A stretch of DNA of 32,390 bases from positions 1 to 32,390 of the forward strand of contig NZ_RAWE01000104.1 of NCBI RefSeq assembly GCF_003611695.1, written 5' to 3'. Under the pieces are notes generated by a model. The model was not told the DNA's origin. It did no database searches and saw nothing but the letters and a program-made list of their open reading frames with translations. Shown here piece by piece: positions 20,004-28,774 of this stretch. The translations under genes were made by a program, and so were the position numbers. The stretch's first letter is position 1, and each line of letters opens with the position of its first letter. The DNA is from Corallococcus carmarthensis. GTDB lineage: Bacteria > Myxococcota > Myxococcia > Myxococcales > Myxococcaceae.

Positions 20004-20216
20004 ATGGACGCCTTCGACCTCGTGATCCTCTCCATCATCGTCGCGCTCGGGCTGGGGCGCTTTCTGGTGATGCGCGACCAGCGCAACGCGCCCCCGGCGG
20101 AGGACACGGCCCCCCGCAAGCCGACGCCCCAGCGCATCGCCGGGCGCGTCCTGTTGGGGTACGCCTACGCGATGGCGCTGTTCATCCTGGTCCGCTTCCT
20201 CCTCAGCCGGCTGTGA
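20004..20216 (+). CDS. Small two-helix membrane protein
   Basis: This 70-residue protein starts at ATG 20004; the longer frame from 19926 is rejected because its first 26 residues are non-hydrophobic and overlap the repeat. It has two hydrophobic helices, about 5-23 (L-V-I-L-S-I-I-V-A-L) and about 48-68 (G-Y-A-Y-A-M-A-L-F-I-L-V), joined by a Pro/Arg-rich loop. Function unknown. It lies downstream of the 25-bp palindrome, so it may be controlled by it. Confidence 0.55.
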   Translation: MDAFDLVILSIIVALGLGRFLVMRDQRNAPPAEDTAPRKPTPQRIAGRVLLGYAYAMALFILVRFLLSRL

Positions 20217-20252
20217 CGGGGCCCGGCTTGCGTCCCGGTCCGAGCGCGCTGG

Positions 20253-20459
20253 ATGCCTTCCCCCATGAACCCATGGCCCGTGTCGGGGGTGGTGTCCTTC
20301 GCGCCAGGCGCGTCCCTGCGCCGCCGGGATGAGCGCGGCCCCTCGGAGGGCGTCATCGACCGGCGGCGCCTGACGCCGCTGCGAATCACCTACAGCCTGC
20401 TGCTCGCGTATCCGTTCTGCGCGGCCGACACGGCCCTGGACCTCTCCCTGGGCCCCTGA
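20253..20459 (+). CDS. Short hypothetical protein, weakly YceK-like
   Basis: This is a 68-residue frame in phase with, and just after, the small membrane gene. The end (S-L-L-L-A-Y-P-F-C-A-A-D-T-A-L-D-L) resembles the P-F-S-x-x-x-D-T-L-L-L-P stretch of YceK/DUF1375 lipoproteins, but there is no signal peptide or lipobox. It may be a remnant, or the start may be wrong. The resemblance is weak. Confidence 0.35.
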   Translation: MPSPMNPWPVSGVVSFAPGASLRRRDERGPSEGVIDRRRLTPLRITYSLLLAYPFCAADTALDLSLGP

Positions 20460-20484
20460 GCGCACGAAGCGCCCGGGGCCCCAG
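20448..20484. terminator. Imperfect hairpin between convergent genes
   Basis: CTGGG-CCCC (20448-20456) pairs with GGGGCCCCAG (20475-20484), with an inner GCGC/GCGC stem (20460-20463 with 20469-20472) and loop ACGAA. It overlaps the stop of the short frame and precedes the convergent cytochrome gene end at 20505. Confidence 0.4.
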
Positions 20485-20504
20485 GTGAGAGGCCCGAGCC
20501 ACCG

Positions 20505-21323
20505 TCAGTGCTTGCCGTACTCCAGCTTCACGCCCTTGCGCTGCGCGTAGATGTACGCCTCCATCGCGCGCATCTTCGGGTCGCCGTCCGCCAGCGGCTT
20601 GCCGCGCACCGGGTTCTCGATGCACCAGTTGATCATGTCGCGCAGCAGCGCCACGCGGCCCAGCTGCACCTGGTACTTCGGATAGGTCTCCGGGTGGGTG
20701 TTGGCGCCGTCCGGATGGCACATGTCGCACGACACGCCCACCGTGCCGCCCAGCGCCTCCGCGTCGTGGAACACGCGGTGGCCCTCCTTCACGGCGGCCT
20801 GCACGGAGTCCGCCCACACCTGCTCGTCGCGCTCGGAATACGCGCCGTAGGTGTGGCCCGTCTGGAGGTTCACCTTCTGCTGCTGGGGCACCGCCTTCGC
20901 GCCCGTCTCCGCGCCCACGCCGCCCGGGCGCACTTCATTGCCCGAGGGCTTCGAGCCGGGGTTGGGCTGGGGCGCGGGCGAGGGTGACTTCTTCGTGGCG
21001 GGGGGCGTGGCCTGCGCCAGCACCGGACCGGGCACGTCGTCCCAGTTCGCGTCCGGGTTCTTCTTGCGCCAGTCATCCATCAGCTGCGCGGTGGCGGTGA
21101 TGGCCTGGGCGCGGCTGAGCTTCTGGCCGTCCTTCACGCCGGGCACTTCCATGGACGTCTCACCGTCGCACAGGCCCAGCACCAGGTTGCCGTCCTTCGA
21201 CGCGGGCAGGACGTGCTTCGGCAGCGGTTCGGGCTTCGGCTCCGGAGACGTGGCGAGCGCCACGCCGCCGGCGAAGGACAGGGCCGCGCACGGGACCACG
21301 AGCAGCTTCATTCGCAGGTTCAT
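20505..21323 (-). CDS. Periplasmic monoheme cytochrome c
   Basis: This 272-residue protein has an N-terminal signal peptide (M-K-L-L-V-V-P...A-L-A, cleavage near 24) and one heme c site, C-D-M-C-H (Cys199, Cys202, His203). Between them lies a low-complexity Pro/Lys/Gly linker (about 105-150), so the N-terminal part and the heme domain are probably separate units. The C-terminal M-R-A-M-E-A-Y-I-Y-A-Q-R-K-G resembles the last helix of class I cytochromes (a Met ligand is possible). It is the last gene of a three-gene operon with the metallophosphoesterase (24-base gap) and diheme peroxidase, and it may deliver electrons to that peroxidase. Confidence 0.82.
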   Translation of the reverse strand: MNLRMKLLVVPCAALSFAGGVALATSPEPKPEPLPKHVLPASKDGNLVLGLCDGETSMEVPGVKDGQKLSRAQAITATAQLMDDWRKKNPDANWDDVPGPVLAQATPPATKKSPSPAPQPNPGSKPSGNEVRPGGVGAETGAKAVPQQQKVNLQTGHTYGAYSERDEQVWADSVQAAVKEGHRVFHDAEALGGTVGVSCDMCHPDGANTHPETYPKYQVQLGRVALLRDMINWCIENPVRGKPLADGDPKMRAMEAYIYAQRKGVKLEYGKH

Positions 21324-21347
21324 GGGAGGGGGTTTCCTCTTCCGGTC

Positions 21348-22466
21348 CTAGTAGGTGGGCAGCTTGGGCTTGGGGGGCGCGGACTGCTTGCCATTGGAGC
21401 CCAGGTAGCTGGCGCGCACGGTGATGGGGGCGCGTTGCCAGAGGTTGTAGACCTTGTCCACGAGCCCCGCCTCCAGCACGTCCATGCGGCCGGTGCCGCA
21501 GCCGTCGAACTGGCTGAACGGATCCGCGCGGTTCATGGGCACCGTGAGCGCGGGCAGGCCTTCCGGCGCGTACGGCCACGGCCACGCGGTGGAAAGCATC
21601 CCGTGGAAGGAGATGTTGCCAATGCGGTTGCTGAGCAGCTGGTGCGTGTGGCCGTGGATGACGGTGACCTTCTCGTACGGCTTGAGGATGGCCTGCACCT
21701 CGTCCGCGTCGTCGGTCCAGAAGTTCCAGGGCTTGTAATACTTGTAGAGCGGCGAGTGGCTGAAGACGATGAGCGGCGTGTTCTTCGCCACCTTGGCCAG
21801 GTCGTTCTGGAGCCACTGGCGCTGCTCGGCGCCGACCTCGAAGCGGGACTGGATGCCATTGTCCAGGCCGGCGACGATCTTCATGCGCTCCATGGGGGAC
21901 AGCTTCCGCTCCGTCCAGAAGTCCTTCTCGTGGATGGAGTTGAGCACCACGAAGTGCACGCCCTTGTGGTCGAAGGAGTAGTTGGGCGCGCCGAACAGGT
22001 CGCGCCACAGCTCGCCCATGTCCAGGAACCAGTCGTGCTCGCCCACCATCATCTTGATGGGGGCCTTCACGGACTTGAGGATTTGAGCGCCCAGCTTGAG
22101 CTCACCGGCCTGGCCCAGCTGCGCCAGGTCACCGCCGAAGAGGACGAAGTCCGGCTGGGGGTCCAGCGCGTTCACGTCGTCCACGGCCTTGAGGATGGCG
22201 CGCACGAAGCGGTCGTTGAGCTTGTTCTCATACAGGTGCGTGTCGGAGATGTACGCGAAGGAGAACTTCGGCTTCTCCCCCTGCGCCTCCGCCACGTTGA
22301 CCCATTGGAAGCTGTTGGGCGTGAGCTTGCCCATGCCCGCCACGATGCCGGCGGAGATGCCGGCGACGCGCATGAAGGCGCGGCGGTCCAGCTTCTTCAG
22401 GCCCTCGAAGAAGGCCTCGCGCTCGGCGTAGTGCTTCGTCTCGATGCTCTGGAACTTGTTGGCCAT
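21348..22466 (-). CDS. Tat-exported calcineurin-like metallophosphoesterase
   Basis: This 372-residue protein has a twin-arginine-like L-D-R-R-A-F-M-R at 26-33 before a hydrophobic stretch, suggesting export of the folded enzyme. The dinuclear-metal motifs are complete: D-T-H (Asp75, His77), G-G-D-L (Asp113), G-E-H-D (His144, where the family usually has G-N-H-D, so the Asn ligand is replaced by Glu143), F-S-H-S (His237) and H-G-H-T-H (271-275). It should hydrolyse a phosphoester; the substrate is unknown. GGAGG precedes ATG 22466. It is sandwiched between two cytochrome genes with 12- and 24-base gaps, which suggests one process. Confidence 0.87.
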   Translation of the reverse strand: MANKFQSIETKHYAEREAFFEGLKKLDRRAFMRVAGISAGIVAGMGKLTPNSFQWVNVAEAQGEKPKFSFAYISDTHLYENKLNDRFVRAILKAVDDVNALDPQPDFVLFGGDLAQLGQAGELKLGAQILKSVKAPIKMMVGEHDWFLDMGELWRDLFGAPNYSFDHKGVHFVVLNSIHEKDFWTERKLSPMERMKIVAGLDNGIQSRFEVGAEQRQWLQNDLAKVAKNTPLIVFSHSPLYKYYKPWNFWTDDADEVQAILKPYEKVTVIHGHTHQLLSNRIGNISFHGMLSTAWPWPYAPEGLPALTVPMNRADPFSQFDGCGTGRMDVLEAGLVDKVYNLWQRAPITVRASYLGSNGKQSAPPKPKLPTY

Positions 22467-22478
22467 GGCGCGCCTCCG

Positions 22479-23789
<1,311 letters not shown>

Positions 23790-23857
23790 GACACTCCTCC
23801 CACCCGTTCTCTGGAGTCGCCGCGGGACATCCGCGCGGTCCGAGGCCGGTACGGCGC

Positions 23858-23886
23858 ATTTCAGGCAACTCGCGCGAACCGTTCAA
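23858..23886 (-). promoter_or_regulatory. Possible sigma70-type promoter of the peroxidase operon
   Basis: On the minus strand TTGAAC (23886-23881) is followed after 17 bases by TGAAAT (23863-23858), each matching 4 of 6 consensus bases. The leader to ATG 23789 would be about 60 bases. Confidence 0.35.
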
Positions 23887-24024
23887 TGGTTGCTCGGTCG
23901 TTGGGGAGGGGGAAGTGTCTGGGATTGGAAGTTCCCGCGACGAAAAACCCGCCGGAGCGGGATGTTCCCGCCGGACGCAGGCGCGTCCCGGGCACACGCA
24001 GCGCTGCGCTCCCGCCTGCCTGTT

Positions 24025-24058
24025 TCATGTGCCGTCCGGCGATAAGTCAGCCACATGA
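24025..24058 (+). promoter_or_regulatory. Inverted repeat upstream of the sigma54-type promoter
   Basis: Perfect 7-bp arms TCATGTG (24025-24031) and CACATGA (24052-24058) have a 20-base spacer, ending 28 bases before the -24 element. It could be the binding site of an enhancer-binding protein or another regulator of the crystallin gene. Confidence 0.35.
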
Positions 24059-24085
24059 CAGGGGAATCCCTCCCAGTTCAATCCA

Positions 24086-24101
24086 TGGCACAGCCACTGC
24101 A
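24086..24101 (+). promoter_or_regulatory. Sigma54 (RpoN) promoter of the crystallin gene
   Basis: TGGCAC-N5-CTGCA matches the sigma54 consensus TGGCAC-N5-TTGCA with one mismatch. The invariant GG (24087-24088) and GC (24099-24100) have the exact 10-base spacing. Transcription would start near 24112, leaving a leader of about 36 bases with an AAGGA site before ATG 24148. Confidence 0.6.
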
Positions 24102-24147
24102 CTCCGGGTGAATCGCAGTCAAACCCCCAGTCCTCAAGGACAAGACC

Positions 24148-24699
24148 ATGGCCGACACACAGATCACCCTGTATCGCGACACCAACTTCGAAGGGCGCAG
24201 CATCGTGCTGACGACGTGCGGCTCCTCGAACCTGGGCAACGACTACGGCTTCAATGACCAGACGTCCTCCATCAAGGTCCAGAGCGGCATCTGGCTCGTC
24301 TACAGCGACTCGAACTACGGCGGCTCCGTCTACGTCCTGACCCCGGGCGAGTACCGCAGCCCCGGCACGTGGGGCGGTTCGGGCGACTCCATCTCCTCCG
24401 TGCGTCCGCTGCCGGGCGTGCAGGGGACCAACATGGCCATCCTCTTCCAGGACTCGAACTACGGGGCGCGCATGGTCGCCGTCACGGGCTCCTTGGCGTC
24501 GCTGAGCGACATCGACTTCAACGACCAGGCGTCCTCCGCCATCATCCTGGGCGGAACCTGGCTGATGTATAAGGACTCGAACTTCAAGGGCACCACGTGG
24601 AGCGTCTCCGCGACCGGAGGCGCCGGCCACAACGGCTACTACCCGAGCGCCAACGGCTTCTTCGACAACGACGCCGTCTCCTCCATCATGCCCGGGTAG
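24148..24699 (+). CDS. Beta/gamma-crystallin protein, Protein S-like
   Basis: This 183-residue protein is made of two beta/gamma-crystallin domains (four Greek-key motifs). The Ca2+-binding N/D-N/D-x-x-S/T-S signature appears four times: N-D-Q-T-S-S (36-41), G-D-S-I-S-S (79-84, first residue changed), N-D-Q-A-S-S (125-130) and N-D-A-V-S-S (174-179). Y/F-x-x-x-x-F/Y-x-G corners (for example Y-R-D-T-N-F-E-G) precede each pair. The same layout is found in Myxococcus xanthus Protein S (about 173 residues), the Ca-dependent spore-coat protein, which likewise lacks a signal peptide. The upstream sigma54-type promoter agrees with developmental or starvation control. It may also be one of the many other myxobacterial crystallins. 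Confidence 0.87.
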   Translation: MADTQITLYRDTNFEGRSIVLTTCGSSNLGNDYGFNDQTSSIKVQSGIWLVYSDSNYGGSVYVLTPGEYRSPGTWGGSGDSISSVRPLPGVQGTNMAILFQDSNYGARMVAVTGSLASLSDIDFNDQASSAIILGGTWLMYKDSNFKGTTWSVSATGGAGHNGYYPSANGFFDNDAVSSIMPG

Positions 24700-24790
24700 A
24701 CCGCTCCGCTGGCTTGATATCCGAAAGGGATTGCCCCCTCCCCGCTGCTGGCACGTCCCAGGGGACCGGCATGGGGTCCAACGCTCTCCG

Positions 24791-24823
24791 TCCTGTTTGA
24801 AACAGGAGGCTGGGCCCTATGCT
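24791..24823 (+). promoter_or_regulatory. Palindrome overlapping a possible promoter of the arginase-fold gene
   Basis: TCCTGTTT-G-AAACAGGA (24791-24807) is a perfect 17-base palindrome that covers a TTGAAA (24797-24802). A -10-like TATGCT follows at 24818-24823 with a short 15-base spacer. A repressor there would block the -35 region. The ATG is at 24853, with AAGGA about 10 bases upstream. Confidence 0.4.
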
Positions 24824-24852
24824 GCGCGGGTTTCCTGGACAAGGACCCTGCG

Positions 24853-26508
24853 ATGGCCGGCTACTGCGCGACACATAAAGGATTCTACCCCGGCGCCACG
24901 TGTGACAAGTGCGCCTCCGGGACGACGGTCTCCGAGGGGGGCAGCGCGTCCGTCAAGACGGTGACGCCGACCCCCGTCCGGCCCCAGCCCCGGGCGCAGT
25001 TCTCCATTCCCACTGGCCCCCCGTCACAGCCGGTGACGCAGAACGTGGTGAAGGTGTCGTCCCCGCCGCCCACGTTCACGGGCAGCCCGCCGCCCAAGCT
25101 CGTCTCCCCGCCGGTGCCGAAGAAGGTCGTATCGCCCCCGCCCTCCGTCGTCGTGCCGAAGCAGGTCGAGCCGAAACCGCCGACGCCGGTCCCCATGGTG
25201 AACAAGATCGCCGCGTCGGTGGAGCTGGCCTCGTCGTCGCAGCCCGTGGTCACGACGGAGACGAACAAGTCCTCGGCGGTGCCCAAGGAGCAGATGGACG
25301 CCTTCATCGACGGGCTCGTCGCGCTGCGGCCCGAGGTGGGCTTCCCCCTCTTCACCATCTGCGACAACAACAGCTTCCACACCACGGGCTACTTGTGGGG
25401 TTTCTACGCCGTGAAGGCCCTGAAGGCGCGCGGCAAGCTGGACGGCCCCGTGATGGTCCTCAACTTCGACAGCCATTCGGACGCGGGCTCGCAGTCCGCC
25501 CGGTTCGTCGCCAGTGACCGCTGGGGCGGCATGCTGGTGAACGCCATCAAGGCGGAGGGCGTCCCCGGCGGCTACCTGTCCACGTTCAACCACCCCAAGG
25601 GCACGGGCAACCACTTCGTCTCCGCGGGTGGGACGGTCGGCTCCGCGCCATCCAAGCCCACCATCTCCCTGGAGGACCTGGCCATCGGCGACCTCCAGGC
25701 CCGGGAAGCCCGGCTGCGGGAAATCTTCGCCACCTTCTGGGAGGCGGTGCAGACGCACTTCGGCCAGCCCATCAAGTACGTCTTCTACACCATCGACCGG
25801 GACGTGCTGCTCAACAGCTTCACGCAGTGGGGCGACGGCGCCATCAACGGTCCCACGGACCTGGTGCCCTACCTGCGCGCCGCGCTGGGGCCCCTGCTCG
25901 TGGGGACGGAGGCCAAGCCCGCGGCCGCGAAGCTCATCGGCTTCGACATCACGGGGATGCCGGAGACGCGCGAGCGCATCGACGGGCGCAAGCCCGCGGA
26001 CGGCTTCGAGAACCCGCCCAAGGTCTGGGACAACATGCGGACGGAGCTGGCGTCGATGCGCGAGTTCGCGGGCACGCTCCCCACGCCCGACAGCGCGCCC
26101 CTGAACAACCTCATCTTCTTCAGCGGCAGCATCAGCTACACGGCCGTCGCCGCGTTCCAGTCGCTGCCCATGGCGACCGCGGACTGCACCGACTACGTGA
26201 GCACGCTCTCCAACCTGCTCAAGGGTCCGGTGGCGGCAGGCCCCTGGACCTACCTGCTGTGCCGGCAGAAGCCGCCCATCTACAACCATGGCTGGAAGCC
26301 GTTCTCGCTCTACCGGGTCGCCTCCGGAATCTCACCCGCGAAGCGCGGCGCCATCATGACCCAGCTCGGGGCCCCCACGCCGGTGGGAGGCTTCGCCTGC
26401 ACGGCTTCGGTGACGGATGCCAGGCTCATGGATCCGCCGAAGGTGCTCGTCGCGGACATGGTCGAGAAGCGGGGCGCGTTCGCGGAGTACCACCCGGACG
26501 TGCACTGA
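24853..26508 (+). CDS. Arginase-fold (ureohydrolase-like) protein with zinc-knuckle head and Pro-rich linker
   Basis: This 551-residue protein has three parts. Residues 5-20 hold C-x2-H-x8-C-x2-C, a likely small zinc-binding knuckle. Residues 35-145 are a low-complexity Pro/Val/Ser/Lys linker. From about 150 on is an arginase-like domain: His176 (N-S-F-H-T), N-F-D-S-H-S-D-A-G (Asp206, His208, Asp210) and Y-T-I-D-R-D (Asp315, Asp317). These six match in order and nature the two-manganese ligands of arginase, and the last pair follows at nearly the same distance (about 105 residues). The usual D-P after the last motif and the typical substrate-binding loop are absent. UPF0489-like proteins share the D-x-H-x-D style. 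The substrate is unknown, and no signal peptide is seen. Confidence 0.7.
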   Translation: MAGYCATHKGFYPGATCDKCASGTTVSEGGSASVKTVTPTPVRPQPRAQFSIPTGPPSQPVTQNVVKVSSPPPTFTGSPPPKLVSPPVPKKVVSPPPSVVVPKQVEPKPPTPVPMVNKIAASVELASSSQPVVTTETNKSSAVPKEQMDAFIDGLVALRPEVGFPLFTICDNNSFHTTGYLWGFYAVKALKARGKLDGPVMVLNFDSHSDAGSQSARFVASDRWGGMLVNAIKAEGVPGGYLSTFNHPKGTGNHFVSAGGTVGSAPSKPTISLEDLAIGDLQAREARLREIFATFWEAVQTHFGQPIKYVFYTIDRDVLLNSFTQWGDGAINGPTDLVPYLRAALGPLLVGTEAKPAAAKLIGFDITGMPETRERIDGRKPADGFENPPKVWDNMRTELASMREFAGTLPTPDSAPLNNLIFFSGSISYTAVAAFQSLPMATADCTDYVSTLSNLLKGPVAAGPWTYLLCRQKPPIYNHGWKPFSLYRVASGISPAKRGAIMTQLGAPTPVGGFACTASVTDARLMDPPKVLVADMVEKRGAFAEYHPDVH

Positions 26509-26509
26509 G

Positions 26510-27883
26510 TCAGGGCTCGGGGACACGCAGGTCGCGTGAGCGCAGCAGCATGGCGGACGCGGTGGCAGGAGCGAGCACCGATGCGACGATGATGCTCCAG
26601 TCCCACGGTCCTCGCGCGCGGGCGGCGTTGAAGGCGAGCGCCTGCACCAGCGTGAGACATGCGTCCGCGGTGGTGAGCCGTCCCAGCAGCGTGGCCAGCC
26701 CGTCACGCCAGCGGCGCAGGAGGAAGAGCAGGCCCACGACGAGCCCCACGTCGAACGCCACCCAGCCCCACTGCACCCACGGCGAGGGGAACCAGTGGGC
26801 GCTCATGGGCAGCGCGAGCAGCAACGTCCACGGCATCAGCAGCGCGGTCAGCGTGCGCACGAAGAAGCGCGGCCTGCGCAGCAGCGTGACGAGCCCGAAC
26901 TTCACCAGGCTCCCCCGCGCGAAGGCCCGGAGCGCGTCGTAGATGGCCCACGTCGCCGGTTCGTCCTTCGGGTGCGACAGGTAGAGGGTCACCCAACGGT
27001 TGGGGCGGAACTTGGCCTTGAAGGCGCGCAGGCCCTCGAAGTCGAACAGCGGGCGTCCCGCGCTGCGTGCGAACCGCAGCCACGGCCGCACCGGGCCCGC
27101 GAGCGGCGCCAGTCCCAGCGTCACGTACCGGCGCCCGTTCAGCGCGGCGGCGCGCATCGCGGCGTCCACCAGCGTCTCCGCCGTGCCGTTGGGCGCGGAG
27201 GGTTCACGCAGCAGGTCCTGGAGGAACCAGCCGTCGCGCGCGTACACGGGCGTCACCGACAGGAAGCCCACCACGCGGCCCTCCACCTCCGCCACGAAGG
27301 CGCGGCGCTCGCGGGCGAAGGCGTCCGGCGCCAACCCCACCAGGAAGCCCATGGTCGCCATGCGGCGCGACGCCAGCCAGTGCTCGGCCAGCACCTCCAC
27401 CGCCGCGCGCAACGGATGGCCTTCCGTCTCCATCACCTCCGCGGGCACCTCGCGCACGCGCACGCCGTGGGAGCGCGCGCGGCGGAGCTGTTCGCGCAGG
27501 CTGCGGCTGCCCTTCACCACCGCGTCCCAGTCCGCCGGGTCCCACACGGGTTGCTCGCCAATGGGCAGCTCCTCGAACGGGACGAGCTTCGAGAAGCGCG
27601 ACTCGGTGGCGAAGAAGCTCACGCGCCGGCCCGCGCTCCGGGCCGCCCGGTGGAAGGCCTCCACCACGTCGTGCACGCGCTCCGTCGCCGCGATGGGGCC
27701 ACCTCCCGCCACCCATGCACCGCCCGTGTCCACGTAGGCGATGCACCCGTCCCCTTCCGGCGCGAACCAGTACTGGAAGCCCGGCTGCAGCACCTGGAAG
27801 GACGTCGCGTTCCAGCCGTGATGCTTGAGCAGCGCCAGCACCCGCTCGCGCGCGTCTCCTGAGGTGTCCCGGGGGTCAGCCAT
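26510..27883 (-). CDS. DUF2156 (MprF-type aminoacyl transferase-like) domain fused to C-terminal membrane domain
   Basis: This 457-residue protein has an N-terminal (about 1-320) tandem-GNAT DUF2156 domain as in the catalytic part of phosphatidylglycerol lysyl/alanyl transferases: Y-W-F-A-P-E-G-D near 40, G-G-P-I-A near 66, R-x-L-R-E-Q-L-R-R-A-R near 130, F-L-S-V-T-P-V-Y and F-x-A-K-F-R-P-N-R-W-x-x-x-Y at about 300. The last about 120 residues contain roughly four hydrophobic helices. MprF enzymes carry their membrane part at the N-terminus, so the order is reversed here. The substrate is unproved. ATG 27883 is chosen from protein sequence; there is no ribosome-binding site, and a palindrome lies 3 bases upstream. 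Its stop is 1 base from the convergent gene's stop. Confidence 0.8.
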   Translation of the reverse strand: MADPRDTSGDARERVLALLKHHGWNATSFQVLQPGFQYWFAPEGDGCIAYVDTGGAWVAGGGPIAATERVHDVVEAFHRAARSAGRRVSFFATESRFSKLVPFEELPIGEQPVWDPADWDAVVKGSRSLREQLRRARSHGVRVREVPAEVMETEGHPLRAAVEVLAEHWLASRRMATMGFLVGLAPDAFARERRAFVAEVEGRVVGFLSVTPVYARDGWFLQDLLREPSAPNGTAETLVDAAMRAAALNGRRYVTLGLAPLAGPVRPWLRFARSAGRPLFDFEGLRAFKAKFRPNRWVTLYLSHPKDEPATWAIYDALRAFARGSLVKFGLVTLLRRPRFFVRTLTALLMPWTLLLALPMSAHWFPSPWVQWGWVAFDVGLVVGLLFLLRRWRDGLATLLGRLTTADACLTLVQALAFNAARARGPWDWSIIVASVLAPATASAMLLRSRDLRVPEP

Positions 27884-27886
27884 GGT

Positions 27887-27900
27887 GTTTGCATTCAAAC
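27887..27900 (-). promoter_or_regulatory. Palindrome at the DUF2156 gene start
   Basis: GTTTG-CATT-CAAAC has perfect 5-bp arms and sits 3 bases upstream of ATG 27883, where a ribosome-binding site would be expected. A second dyad CGTCCC-AG-GGGACG lies at 27903-27916. They could be operators or leader structures. Confidence 0.35.
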
Positions 27901-28075
27901 TACGTCCCAGGGGACGGCCCCGCCAGCCAAAGCCACGCGGGGAGACAGGGCCCTCCCTGGACGGAACGTGTGGAAGTGCACCGTCTCCGGGTGGAGTGCG
28001 CGGGGAATGGATCCAATCCGGCCGCTCCCACGCACTACAGGAAGACGTCCCGCGCATTTTCCGGAGCCGTGAGCC

Positions 28076-28774
28076 GTGCCCCCACCCCGTCCCATCCCGT
28101 TCACCGGGTTGCTGTTCGCCGTGCTCCTGCTGCCGGTCGCGGCCTCCGCGCAGGTGCGAACCAACGTCGCGCGGCTGCTCGCCTCGGACGCGGCGGAGGT
28201 CATCGACGCGCCGGTGGTGGGACTCCAGCGCACGGCGCTGCCGCTGTTCGCCGGGTTCTCCGTGGACACGTCCCTCTACGCGGACGCGCTGCTCGCGCCG
28301 AACCTGGGGCTGCGGTGGGCGCTGGCCGCCGGGCCGCACCGGGTGGCGCTGGGCGCGCGCTACACGCACTTCGTGGGCGCGTCGGCGTACTCCGGCGAGG
28401 TGGAGTCGCAGGAGCCCGCCATCCAGAGCTTCACGCCGGAGCTGTCCGGCCCGGCCTTCTATGCCGTGTATGGCCTGTCGCTGGGTCCGGTGCTGGTGCA
28501 GGGCGAGGCGCGCTATGCGCGGTACGACTCCGACTACCTGGCCTTCACCGGCGCGGTGGCGTGGAACTTCACCGGGGCGTGGTCGCTCATCGCCGAAGGC
28601 GGCATGCGCGTGAAGGGCGGCGCGAAGCTGAAGGCCGCCGCGGGCGTGCGCTACGGCGGCGAGCACTTCGGCCTGGCGCTGGGCGCGGCCTACGTGGACC
28701 TGAGCGACCCGGCGCTCCCGGGCGAGGACCTGCCGGTGCTGCCCACCTTCGACCTGTCCTGGAGCTTCCGATGA
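28076..28774 (+). CDS. Outer-membrane beta-barrel-like protein
   Basis: This 232-residue protein starts at GTG 28076, 10 bases after GGAG. A signal peptide (about 1-25, ending A-S-A) is followed by alternating amphipathic strands (G-V-R-Y-G-G, G-A-A-Y-V-D-L, Y-A-V-Y-G-L-S-L) and a final F-D-L-S-W-S-F-R, the pattern of a small barrel; the usual terminal aromatic is shifted by one Arg. No catalytic motif. The next gene overlaps by 4 bases (ATGA), so the two products are likely made together. Confidence 0.7.
   Translation: MPPPRPIPFTGLLFAVLLLPVAASAQVRTNVARLLASDAAEVIDAPVVGLQRTALPLFAGFSVDTSLYADALLAPNLGLRWALAAGPHRVALGARYTHFVGASAYSGEVESQEPAIQSFTPELSGPAFYAVYGLSLGPVLVQGEARYARYDSDYLAFTGAVAWNFTGAWSLIAEGGMRVKGGAKLKAAAGVRYGGEHFGLALGAAYVDLSDPALPGEDLPVLPTFDLSWSFR

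Larger units (their letters stand above)
23790..24147. other. Divergent intergenic region between the peroxidase operon and the crystallin gene
   Basis: These 358 bases have no credible gene. It holds a candidate minus-strand promoter (23858-23886), small G/C hairpins around 23948-23967, a 34-base dyad (24025-24058) and a sigma54-type promoter (24086-24101) for the plus-strand crystallin gene. Confidence 0.6.

Noticed and set aside
23948-23967. Hairpin with a T tract on the minus strand, as a terminator
   Set aside because: There is no minus-strand gene upstream of it to terminate; the stem is only 5 bp and probably a chance G/C fold.
27889-28770. Plus-strand extension of the lipoprotein frame back to 27889
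   Set aside because: The lipobox signal and ATGA overlap fix the start at 28771; the extension overlaps the barrel gene and reads as Arg/Gly-rich noise.
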